Shown here piece after piece: positions 20,696-28,894 of a DNA stretch of 60,805 bases. Source of the stretch: Dehalococcoidia bacterium (GTDB lineage: Bacteria > Chloroflexota > Dehalococcoidia > Tepidiformales > Tepidiformaceae); the NCBI GenBank assembly GCA_009841435.1, contig VXLW01000123.1:1-60805 (forward strand), in the 5' to 3' direction. The notes beneath the pieces are model-generated. The model did not search any database. It saw only the letters and a program-made list of their open reading frames with translations, and was not told the origin of the DNA. A program made the translations under genes and the position numbers. The number at the start of each line of letters is the position of its first letter. Positions within the stretch are counted from its first letter, which is position 1.

Positions 20696-21898
20696 CTAGC
20701 CCTCCGGCTGGAACACGTCGGTGTCGGGGAAGTAGTCGGACCAGGCGAACCAGAAGACGGCGAAGCCGTTGAGGACAGCGAGGCGGGAGCCCGCAAGCTC
20801 ACCCGAGAGCGCCTCGCCCGTGAGCACGGACCAGACGGAGCCCGTCTCGAGGTCGCGCAGCGTCTCGCCGCTGGCGTCGGGCTCATGGACCTCGAAGGTG
20901 AGGAGGCGGCCGTCGACCGTGGGGTCGTAGGCGATGGCGGCGCGTCCGACGGCGTCCCAGGCCACGAGCACGGGCTGGTTGCCGATGAGGTCGTTGACGA
21001 CGGGATGCTCGGCGAGGACGCGATGGGAGTAGGCCTTCCGCCCCTGGGGAATGACGACCCCGTGGACGAGCTCCTTGCCGAAGAGGCGGTCGTCGGGGTT
21101 GCGTTCGCCGATGACGCCCGCCTGGGGGCTGAAGTAGTAGCCGTTGTAGGCGTCCATGACGAAGCCACCCTGGTCCAGCACCTGCGTATCGGGGTGGAGC
21201 TGGCGCCAGCTCTCCCAGCTGGTGAGGACGGCGGGCACGACCTCAAGGGGCGTGCCCTTGAGCGGCCCCTCGACGGCCTCACCGAGGAACTGGCTCCAGA
21301 GGGTCTCGGTTTGCCGGTCGAACATGACGAGGGCGTTCATGATGAGCTTCCCCGACACGCCGAAGCTAAGCGTCTCTCCCTGGATGTCGCGGGCATACAC
21401 GATGCCCGTAAAGCAGAGCGGTCACCAGGTGACCGCGATGGCGCGGCCTCCCAGCGTGTCGTTCACGATTTCGTGGGCGCTGAGGAAGGCGGCTCCGTAG
21501 GCGCGGTGTTCGCCGTCGATGGAGACGCCGATGACGAGGTCGCTCAGGGCGAGCTGCCTGTCGGCCTCCTCAGCGGTGACGAAGCGGGGGTTGTCGATGG
21601 CGGGGATGGCGTCGGGCGGGAGGAGGGTGACGATCTCGAGGTCGGGGTCGCCCGGTTCGCGGGGTTCCTCCGGTGCCGCTGCCTCGGTGGCGCGGGGGGT
21701 GGAGGCTTCCGTAACCGCGGGTTCCGTGGCCGGGTCCCCGGTGGCCGTTGCAGCAGGCTCCGTGGCGGTGGCGGCGGCCTCGGTGGCAGGCGGTTCGGTG
21801 GGCGCGGAGGGAGGCTCCTCCGGGTCGGAGCCGCCGCAGGCGAGCGCCGCCAGTCCCACGACGAGCGCCGCGACGGCGGCCGCCAGCGCCCTAGCCAT
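20696..21898 (-). CDS. DUF3179 lipoprotein with in-frame TGA at the first Cys of the CPLC motif (selenoprotein candidate)
   Basis: The frame is continuous over 400 residues apart from one TGA at 21422-21424 (residue 159). Upstream are a signal peptide ending at Cys21, a linker rich in Pro, Thr, Glu and Ala, then the start of DUF3179 (AIDNPRFVTAEEADRQ and SAHEIVNDTLGGRAIAVTW). Downstream the same frame continues the domain at once: PLCFTGIVYARDIQGE, LSFGVSGKLI and DRQTETLWSQFLGEA. DUF3179 proteins, as I recall them, have W/Y-C-P-L-C here, so TGA stands exactly for the first cysteine. A hairpin fitting bacterial SECIS rules begins 13 bases later. Either the product is a selenoprotein (UPLC redox motif) or this is a TGC-to-TGA nonsense change or sequencing error. 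The gene overlaps the pheA stop by 8 bases. Confidence 0.75.
21390..21408 (-). promoter_or_regulatory. Candidate bacterial SECIS hairpin
   Basis: Read on the minus strand this is CGGGCAU-CGUGU-AUGCCCG, a perfect 7-bp stem with a 5-base loop. The stem begins 13 bases after the in-frame TGA. The second loop base is G, about 22 bases after the TGA. That meets the usual bacterial SECIS requirements: a G in the first two loop bases and an apical loop 16-37 bases downstream of UGA. Confidence 0.6.
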
Positions 21899-22712
21899 CG
21901 AACGCCCGGGGGTAGCTGCCGAACACCTTGAGCATCGTCGTCATGCCGCGGAGTCCGTCGAGGGCGGCGGCGCACTCGGGGTCGAACTCGTGGCCCTCGA
22001 AGTCGATGAGGAAGATGTACTCGCCGAAGGTGGCGCGGGTGGGGCGGCTCTCCATCTTGGTGCAGTTGATGCCGCGGCTGGAGAACTCCGTGAGGGCGGC
22101 GGTGAGGAGGCCGGCGCGGTCGCCGGCGAACTCGAAGGCGATGGAGGTGCGGTCCCGGCCCGAGGGCTCGGGCTCGTGCCGCCCAACGACGACGAAGCGG
22201 GTGGCGTTGCTGTCCTGGTCCTGGATGGCCTCGGCGAGCACGTCGGCGCGGTAGATCTCGGCGGCGCGGACCGTCGAGATGGCGGCGGCGCCCGGCTGGG
22301 CGACGGCGAGCTCGACGGCCTGCGCGGTGGAGAGCGCGGCGGCGCGCTGGGCCTCGGGGCAGTGCTGCCCGAGAAAGACGCGGCACTGTCCCAGCGCCTG
22401 CGGGTGCGAGTAGATGAGCTCGATGTCGTCGATGGCCGTGCCCGGGGCGGCGACCAAGTTGTGCACGACCGGTACGAGCACCTCGCCCTGGATCTTGAGG
22501 GCGGTCTCGTGGATGAGGATGTCGAGGGTCTCGGGGACGGAGCCGTTAAGCGAGTTCTCGATGGCCATGACGCCGGTCTCGGCCTCGCCCGCCTCGACGG
22601 CGCGGGCGACGGCGCCGTGCGTCTGGTACGGGAGCAGCTCGGAGCCGGGGAAGTGGCGCCGCGCGGCCTCCTCGCCGAAGGTGCCCGGCGGGCCCAGGAA
22701 GGCGACCTTCAC
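21891..22712 (-). CDS. pheA: Prephenate dehydratase
   Basis: This enzyme turns prephenate into phenylpyruvate in phenylalanine synthesis. The protein has 273 residues from the chosen start. The dehydratase domain shows VAFLGPPGTFGEEAA, MAIENSLNGSVPETLD, SHPQALGQC and the catalytic DSNATRFVVVG. A C-terminal ACT domain follows with RAGLLTAALTEFSSRGINCTKMESRP, including the ESRP phenylalanine-binding motif. GTG at 22712 has GGGAGGG 6 bases upstream. The longer GTG/ATG-type frame from 22745 would overlap the TrkA gene. It overlaps the DUF3179 gene. Confidence 0.94.
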   Translation of the reverse strand: MKVAFLGPPGTFGEEAARRHFPGSELLPYQTHGAVARAVEAGEAETGVMAIENSLNGSVPETLDILIHETALKIQGEVLVPVVHNLVAAPGTAIDDIELIYSHPQALGQCRVFLGQHCPEAQRAAALSTAQAVELAVAQPGAAAISTVRAAEIYRADVLAEAIQDQDSNATRFVVVGRHEPEPSGRDRTSIAFEFAGDRAGLLTAALTEFSSRGINCTKMESRPTRATFGEYIFLIDFEGHEFDPECAAALDGLRGMTTMLKVFGSYPRAFDG

Positions 22713-22728
22713 GCCGGACCCTCCCGCC

Positions 22729-23403
22729 TCAGGTGTCGAACCCATGCGCGCCCCCGATGAGCGCTTCCTGAAGCATCCCCTTGCTCTCGGCGCGGGTTAC
22801 GACGACAAGGGCGTCGCCAACGGTGAGGGTGGTATCGGCGCCGGGGACGCGGGGCACGCCGCCGGAATCGACGATGAGGGCGATAAGCGATTCGGGCGGC
22901 AGCAACACCTCGCGAGGCGTGCGTCCCACCACGGGCGAGGTCTCCGAGAGGCGCACCTCGACCAGCTCCAGCCCCTGGTGGAGCTGCATCACGGGGACCA
23001 TCGAGGTAACGGGAAGCTCCTGCTCGATCTGGGAGAGGATCGCCTCCGTGGCGGAGACGGTCGTCTCGATGCCGCGCTTCTGGAAGAGGAGCGCGTTGGT
23101 GGGATTGTTGACGCGGGCGAGGACGCGCGGCACGCCCCGGTAGCGGGCGATCTCGCAGACGACGAGGTTGTCCTCGTCGTCACCCGTGACGGCCGCGACG
23201 AGGTCGGCGCGGGCGATGCCGGCGCCGTCGAGCACGGACGCCTCGCAGGCGTCTCCCTGCTGGACGGTGCCCTCGAGCAGGTCGTTGATCTCGGCGGCGC
23301 GGGAGGCGCTGCGCTCGATGACGAGCATCTCGTGGTCGCCGCTGAGCAGCTCGCGCCCGAGGTAGTACCCGACCTTGCCGCCACCGGCGATGATGACGTA
23401 CAC
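22729..23403 (-). CDS. TrkA-type potassium uptake regulator with RCK_N and RCK_C domains
   Basis: The protein has 224 residues. An NAD-binding Rossmann motif opens it (YVIIAGGGKVGYYLG), and an acidic strand end (MLVIERS) and GDACEASVLDGAGI follow. The RCK_C part covers residues about 140-215 (LELVEVRLSETSPVVG and LTVGDALVVVT). It would gate a Trk/Ktr channel according to NAD(H) or nucleotide state. No channel gene lies in the window. It sits 3 bases after a second, shorter TrkA gene, a pairing seen in other high-GC bacteria (CeoB/CeoC type). Confidence 0.88.
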   Translation of the reverse strand: MYVIIAGGGKVGYYLGRELLSGDHEMLVIERSASRAAEINDLLEGTVQQGDACEASVLDGAGIARADLVAAVTGDDEDNLVVCEIARYRGVPRVLARVNNPTNALLFQKRGIETTVSATEAILSQIEQELPVTSMVPVMQLHQGLELVEVRLSETSPVVGRTPREVLLPPESLIALIVDSGGVPRVPGADTTLTVGDALVVVTRAESKGMLQEALIGGAHGFDT

Positions 23404-23406
23404 GGC

Positions 23407-23817
23407 TCAGGCCGGTCCCGAGTTGGGCAGCATGGCAAGGATCGCCTCCGCTCCCGCGCTGGTGGGGCTGTAGGTCTGGAGGCCGAGGTGGCCGAAAATC
23501 TCGCCGCGCTCCGGGTCCTTCGTGCGGCAGACGACGTTCTTCACGCCGAAGATCTCGCGGGCGAGCTGGCTGGCGAAGTAGTTGCGGTTATCGCCCTGGG
23601 TGACGGCGACGAAGGCGTCCGCTTCGCGGGCGCCGGCGCGCTCCAGCACCTCGGCATCCATGCCGTTGCCGACGGCCATGCGTCCGCCGAAGGAGTCGGG
23701 CAGGCGCCGGAACTGGCCGGCGTTGAGGTCGAGCACGGTGACGGAGTGGCCGTCCTGGTCGAGGCTGGCGGCGATGGCGGCGCCGGTGCGCCCGCAGCCC
23801 ATGATGACAACGTTCAC
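23407..23817 (-). CDS. TrkA-N (RCK_N only) NAD-binding protein
   Basis: The protein has 136 residues and contains only the Rossmann half. Motifs are VVIMGCGRTGAAIA, VTVLDLNAGQF, GNGMDAEVLERAGA and DAFVAVTQGDNRN. It lacks the RCK_C domain found in its downstream neighbour and probably forms a heteromeric ring with it. The start overlaps the end of the UspA gene by four bases, so uspA, this gene and the next TrkA gene form one operon. Confidence 0.86.
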   Translation of the reverse strand: MNVVIMGCGRTGAAIAASLDQDGHSVTVLDLNAGQFRRLPDSFGGRMAVGNGMDAEVLERAGAREADAFVAVTQGDNRNYFASQLAREIFGVKNVVCRTKDPERGEIFGHLGLQTYSPTSAGAEAILAMLPNSGPA

Positions 23818-24287
23818 CGGCGGACCGCGGCCTTCCCGGCGGCAGGAGCGGGCAGCTCCAGCGGCTCGCGCACAATCCAGACGTTGCAGGAGGCGTGCTT
23901 GAGGACATAGCCGGCGGTCGGGCCGACCTCGAACTGGCCGAGGAGGGGAGTCCAGCCGACGCCGAGCATGATCACGTCCACGCCGCGGGCCTCGGCCTCC
24001 TCCACGATTGCCGGGCCGGCGACGCGCGCCTGCAGGAGCTCGTCCTCGATGGTGGCGCCGTTGCCCTCGCCCTCGGCGAGCGCGCGGGCGCGGCGCAGCA
24101 GCTCCTCGCCACGCTGGGCTTCCAGGTCCAGGTCGGCGGTGACGGGCAGGCTGCGTTCGACTTCAATGACATGCAGGAGGGTGAGGGCGCCTTTCTCCTG
24201 GCGCGCCAGCGCGGCGCCCACGGCGACGGCCTCAAGGCTGGCCGAGTCATCCACCACCGGGGCCAGGATGGAACGGAACCTCGCCAT
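23814..24287 (-). CDS. Universal stress protein (UspA family)
   Basis: The protein has 157 residues: N-terminal FRSILAPVVDDSASLEA, a middle VTADLDLEAQRGEELLRRARALAE helix, DVIMLGVGWTP and YVLKHASCNVWIVRE at the end. The usual ATP-binding G-x2-G-x9-G-S/T is replaced by GVGWTPLLGQFEVGPTAG, so nucleotide binding is uncertain. It heads the operon with the two TrkA proteins, a common pairing for potassium and osmotic control. GGAGGGG lies about 13 bases before the ATG and TATTCT a little further upstream. Confidence 0.85.
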   Translation of the reverse strand: MARFRSILAPVVDDSASLEAVAVGAALARQEKGALTLLHVIEVERSLPVTADLDLEAQRGEELLRRARALAEGEGNGATIEDELLQARVAGPAIVEEAEARGVDVIMLGVGWTPLLGQFEVGPTAGYVLKHASCNVWIVREPLELPAPAAGKAAVRR

Positions 24288-24390
24288 TGCGAAACGCCCC
24301 TCCGCGACGAGCGAGAATACTGCCGCGGGGCTCCGCGCACAATGCGGCGCGCTTTACCGCCGGCGGCGCGGCACGAGGCGGGCGAGACCG

Positions 24391-24420
24391 TTGGCGCGCG
24401 GGCGTTCGGATCGCCATAAT
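24391..24420 (+). promoter_or_regulatory. Candidate promoter of the 24469 small gene
   Basis: TTGGCG at 24391-24396, an 18-base spacer and CATAAT at 24415-24420, about 48 bases before the ATG. Confidence 0.4.
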
Positions 24421-24468
24421 GGGCGCGCTCGGGCCGGAGAGCGGTCCGAACCACGAGGGAGAGCGCAA

Positions 24469-24681
24469 ATGGACAGCACGGATTTCTACCTGGCCCCGAT
24501 GACGATGAGCTACTTCTTCCTCGAGGCGCTCGAGGACAACGGCTACGCCTTCCCCAAGGGCTGGCGTTCGCACCAGCAGAACGTCGAGGCGCTGCTCGAG
24601 GACGGGAAGGTCGTCCGCATCAACGTCGACGCGACGAACAAGGTCGTGGTCGAGGACATCACGGCCGAGGTGGGCGCCTAG
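24469..24681 (+). CDS. Small conserved hypothetical protein
   Basis: The protein has 70 residues and no family I recognise. It starts MDSTDFYLAPMTMSYFFLEAL, continues with YAFPKGWRSHQQNVEALLED, and ends in two beta-like stretches (KVVRINVDATNKVVVEDI). It is likely a small cytoplasmic protein. GAGGGAG lies 7 bases before the ATG, a promoter-like pair lies upstream and a hairpin terminator lies downstream, so it appears to be its own transcription unit. Confidence 0.65.
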   Translation: MDSTDFYLAPMTMSYFFLEALEDNGYAFPKGWRSHQQNVEALLEDGKVVRINVDATNKVVVEDITAEVGA

Positions 24682-24713
24682 CTTCCGCAGCCCCCACCCG
24701 GCTCAGCACCCCC

Positions 24714-24738
24714 GCGGGAGGCATTCGCCTCCCGCTTT
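24714..24738 (+). terminator. Intrinsic terminator after the 24469 gene
   Basis: A perfect 9-bp stem (GCGGGAGGC and its complement) with an ATTC loop is followed by TTT. Confidence 0.65.
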
Positions 24739-24799
24739 GCATGCCCGCTCCGAGCGGTCCCAGGGCGTTTCCCTCCCCCCATCTCACTGGCTCTAACCC

Positions 24800-25852
<1,053 letters not shown>

Positions 25853-25868
25853 CGAGGAGGACGAACCG

Positions 25869-26246
25869 ATGCCCCGCCGCCGACCACCCGACGAGCCCCT
25901 CCGCGACGACGAGCCCTGCTACGTCATCTCGATCGCGTCGCGGCTGGTGGGACTGCACCAGCAGACGCTGCGCTACTACGAACGGGCCGGGCTCATCCGG
26001 CCGCACCGCACGAGCGGCAACATCCGCATGTACTCGAACGCCGACATTCACCGCATCCGCCAGGCCCAGCGCCTCATCGAGGAGCTGGGCGTGAACCTCG
26101 CCGGCGTGGAGGTGGTGCTGCGCATGAGCGACCAGCTGCGCACGCTCCAGGCCCAGCTCGACGAGGTGAAGGCCGAGCTCGACACGCTTCGCCGGACGCG
26201 GCTGCCGGCGCCGGCCGTCGACAGCGAGGGGCGCCCCGCCCGCTAG
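25869..26246 (+). CDS. hspR: HspR-like MerR-family heat-shock repressor
   Basis: The protein has 125 residues with a MerR winged helix-turn-helix: CYVISIASRLVGLHQQTLRYYE, then RAGLIRPHRTSGNIRMYS, then IHRIRQAQRLIEELGVNLAG. A coiled-coil helix follows (LRTLQAQLDEVKAEL). It closely follows the HspR pattern of repressors encoded between dnaJ and clp genes. HspR normally binds HAIR sites together with DnaK. AGGAGGACGAACC before the ATG at 25869 is a good ribosome binding site. It probably represses its own operon. Confidence 0.88.
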   Translation: MPRRRPPDEPLRDDEPCYVISIASRLVGLHQQTLRYYERAGLIRPHRTSGNIRMYSNADIHRIRQAQRLIEELGVNLAGVEVVLRMSDQLRTLQAQLDEVKAELDTLRRTRLPAPAVDSEGRPAR

Positions 26247-26305
26247 CCGACCCGCACCGCCACTTCGGAAGACCCCGCGCCCGCGGGGCAGGAGGAATGA
26301 CCCCG

Positions 26306-28753
26306 ATGATGCGACAGGACCGATTCACCGAGCAGGCCCAGCAGGTGCTGGCCGCCTCGCAGGAGGCGGTACGCACGCGCCGCCACAGCCAGTGGGGGGT
26401 GCCCCACGTGCTCTTCGCCCTCGCCGAGCTGGACGGCGGGCTCGCGCTGCAGGTGCTCGAACAGCTCAACGTCGACGTCGCGCGGCTGAAGGCGCGCGTC
26501 GACGAGGTGCTGAAGGAGCAGCCTCGCCTCCAGCAGGATGTCGTCCAGATTTACACGACGCCCGAGGTGGTGCGGATGATGGAAACCGCGAACGCGGAGG
26601 CGGAGCGGCTGAAGGACGACTACGTGGGCGTCGAGCACCTGCTCATCGCTATCGCCGACAACGAAGAGTCGGGCGCGGCCGGCCTGCTGGCCGAGTTCGG
26701 CGTGACCAAGGAAGGCATCTACCGCGCCCTGCGCGAGATCCGCGGGAGCGCGCGCGTGACCAGCCCCACCGCCGAGAGCAGCTACCAGAGCCTCGAGCGC
26801 TACAGCGCGGACCTCACGCAGCTCGCGCGGGAAGGCAAGCTCGACCCCGTCATCGGTCGCGACACGGAGGTGCGGCGGGTGATGCAGATCCTGAACCGGC
26901 GCACGAAGAACAACCCCGTCGTCATTGGCGAGGCGGGGGTCGGCAAGACCGCCATCGTCGAGGGGCTCGCCCAGCGTATTGCCGAGGGCGACGTGCCCGA
27001 GAACCTGCAGGACAAGTCGCTGCGGGCGCTCGACATGGGGGCGCTGCTGGCCGGGGCGAAGTTCCGGGGCGAGTTCGAGGAGCGCCTGAAGGCCGTCATG
27101 GAGGAGGTCCGCGAAAGCGACGGCGGCATCGTCCTCTTCATCGACGAGCTCCACACCGTCATGGGCGCGGGCGGGGCCGAAGGCGCCATCGACGCGAGCA
27201 ACCTGATGAAGCCCCCGCTGGCGCGGGGCGAGCTGCGCGCGATCGGTGCGACCACGCTCGACGAGTACCGGCGCATCGAGAAGGACCCCGCCCTCGAGCG
27301 GCGTTTCGCCCCTGTATACGTGGACGAGCCCTCGGAGGAGGACACGATCGCGATCCTGGAGGGCCTGCGCTCGCGCTACGAGGACCACCACAGGGTCGAG
27401 ATCGGCGACGACGCGCTCGAGGCGGCCGTGCGGCTCTCCTCGCGCTACGTAACCGAGCGGCACCTGCCCGACAAGGCGATCGACCTCATCGACGAGGCCG
27501 CCAGCAAGCATGTCATCGACGCGCAGGAGACGGCCCCGGAGGTCCGCGCCATCGCAAAGCGGCTCGACGCCCTCGGGGAGGAGGCCGACGCGGCCGTCGC
27601 GCGGGAGGACCACGAGCGCGCGGCCCACATCAAGCAGGAGGTTCTGCAGCTCCAGGAGGAGTACGCACGCCTGCGCGCCGAGGACGAGGCCGAGCGCCCA
27701 TCCGATCTGCGCGTGACCGAGGAGGACATCGCCGCGCTCGTCGGACAGATGACGGGCATCCCCGTCTCGCGGCTGGAGGAGACGGAGACCGAGAAGCTGC
27801 TGCGCATGGAGGAGACGCTGCACGAGCGCGTGGTGGGGCAGGACCGCGCCATTGAGGCGCTCAGCGACGCCGTGCGCCGGGCGCGGGCGGGGCTGAAGGA
27901 TCCAAAGCGCCCGATCGGCTCGTTCATCTTCCTGGGGCCCACGGGCGTGGGGAAGACGGAGCTGGCGAAGGCGCTGGCGCAGTGCCTATTCGACGACGAG
28001 GAGGCGATGATCCGGCTCGACATGTCGGAGTACCAGGAGCGGCACACCGTGAGCCGCATGGTGGGCGCGCCTCCGGGGTACGTCGGCTACGACGAGGCGG
28101 GCGGTCTGACCGAGCTGGTCCGGCGGCGTCCCTACCGGGTCATCCTCTTCGACGAGATCGAGAAGGCGCACCCGGACGTGTTCAACACGCTCCTGCAAAT
28201 CCTCGACGACGGCCGGCTGACCGACGGCCACGGCCGCACGGTCGACTTCCGCAACACGGTCGTCATCATGACCAGCAACCTGGGCACGGGGGCGCAGAAC
28301 CGGCTCACGCTGGGCTTCACGCAGCGCAGCGAGGAGAGCGGCACAGGCGAGCAGGTGCGCGAGTCGGTGGAGCGCGCCCTGCGGGAGCACTTCCGCCCCG
28401 AGTTCCTGAACCGCATCGACGACACGATCGTGTTCGAGCCGCTTACGAAGGCCGAACTCGCGGAGATCGTCGACCTGCTGGTCGCCGAGGTGCGCGGGCG
28501 GCTCACGGAGCGCGACATCGACATCGAGCTGACGGATGCCGCGCGCGAGGAGCTCGTGCGCGAGGGGTACGACCCCGAGCTGGGCGCGCGCCCGCTGCGG
28601 CGCACGGTCGAGCGGCGCGTCGAGAACGAGCTGGCGCGGCGCATCCTCGCGGGCGAGTTCGGCGAGGGCCAGCGCATCACGGTCGATTTCGCGGACGGCG
28701 CGTACACGTTCGCCGCCCACGCCCGCGACGGGGAGGCCGCAGTCGCGGGGTAG
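26306..28753 (+). CDS. clpC: ClpC-type AAA+ unfoldase / Clp protease ATP-binding subunit
   Basis: This HSP100 ATPase has about 815 residues. In order: Clp N-domain ([16 protein letters not shown]), AAA1 with GEAGVGKT near 210, a short middle region with a UVR-like motif ([19 protein letters not shown]) instead of the long ClpB coiled coil, AAA2 with GPTGVGKT near 547, and the ClpP-docking tripeptide LGF near 670. These features point to ClpC, feeding a ClpP protease, rather than to the ClpB disaggregase usual beside hspR. ATG at 26306 is preferred because GGAGG at 26291-26295 is 10 bases away. The ATG at 26297 almost touches it. Confidence 0.88.
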   Translation: MMRQDRFTEQAQQVLAASQEAVRTRRHSQWGVPHVLFALAELDGGLALQVLEQLNVDVARLKARVDEVLKEQPRLQQDVVQIYTTPEVVRMMETANAEAERLKDDYVGVEHLLIAIADNEESGAAGLLAEFGVTKEGIYRALREIRGSARVTSPTAESSYQSLERYSADLTQLAREGKLDPVIGRDTEVRRVMQILNRRTKNNPVVIGEAGVGKTAIVEGLAQRIAEGDVPENLQDKSLRALDMGALLAGAKFRGEFEERLKAVMEEVRESDGGIVLFIDELHTVMGAGGAEGAIDASNLMKPPLARGELRAIGATTLDEYRRIEKDPALERRFAPVYVDEPSEEDTIAILEGLRSRYEDHHRVEIGDDALEAAVRLSSRYVTERHLPDKAIDLIDEAASKHVIDAQETAPEVRAIAKRLDALGEEADAAVAREDHERAAHIKQEVLQLQEEYARLRAEDEAERPSDLRVTEEDIAALVGQMTGIPVSRLEETETEKLLRMEETLHERVVGQDRAIEALSDAVRRARAGLKDPKRPIGSFIFLGPTGVGKTELAKALAQCLFDDEEAMIRLDMSEYQERHTVSRMVGAPPGYVGYDEAGGLTELVRRRPYRVILFDEIEKAHPDVFNTLLQILDDGRLTDGHGRTVDFRNTVVIMTSNLGTGAQNRLTLGFTQRSEESGTGEQVRESVERALREHFRPEFLNRIDDTIVFEPLTKAELAEIVDLLVAEVRGRLTERDIDIELTDAAREELVREGYDPELGARPLRRTVERRVENELARRILAGEFGEGQRITVDFADGAYTFAAHARDGEAAVAG

Positions 28754-28802
28754 GGGCGCTGGCGAGCATGCTAGGATGCGGGTCGCTTGAGGGCCGTCTG
28801 AC

Positions 28803-28821
28803 AAGAGCCCATGGGGCTCTT
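28803..28821 (+). terminator. Hairpin after clpC
   Basis: AAGAGCCC-ATG-GGGCTCTT is a perfect 8-bp stem with a 3-base loop, 50 bases after the clpC stop. No T-run follows. The rest of the gap to 28894 holds a short CAA repeat and nothing else I can name. Confidence 0.5.
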
Positions 28822-28894
28822 CACTCTAGCCATGGGGGCCCAAACGCGCACAACAACAACAACCGCAGCATGTGCAACTTGAGGCCCTAGACCG

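Noticed and set aside
21422-21898. Treating the 158-codon front part of the DUF3179 gene as a complete separate gene
   Set aside because: It stops in the middle of a conserved domain whose remainder continues in the same frame directly after the TGA.
28789-28806. CTTGA-N10-CAAG as a HAIR (HspR) site after clpC
   Set aside because: It lacks the inverted ACTCAAG half, the spacing is wrong, and it lies downstream of the operon.
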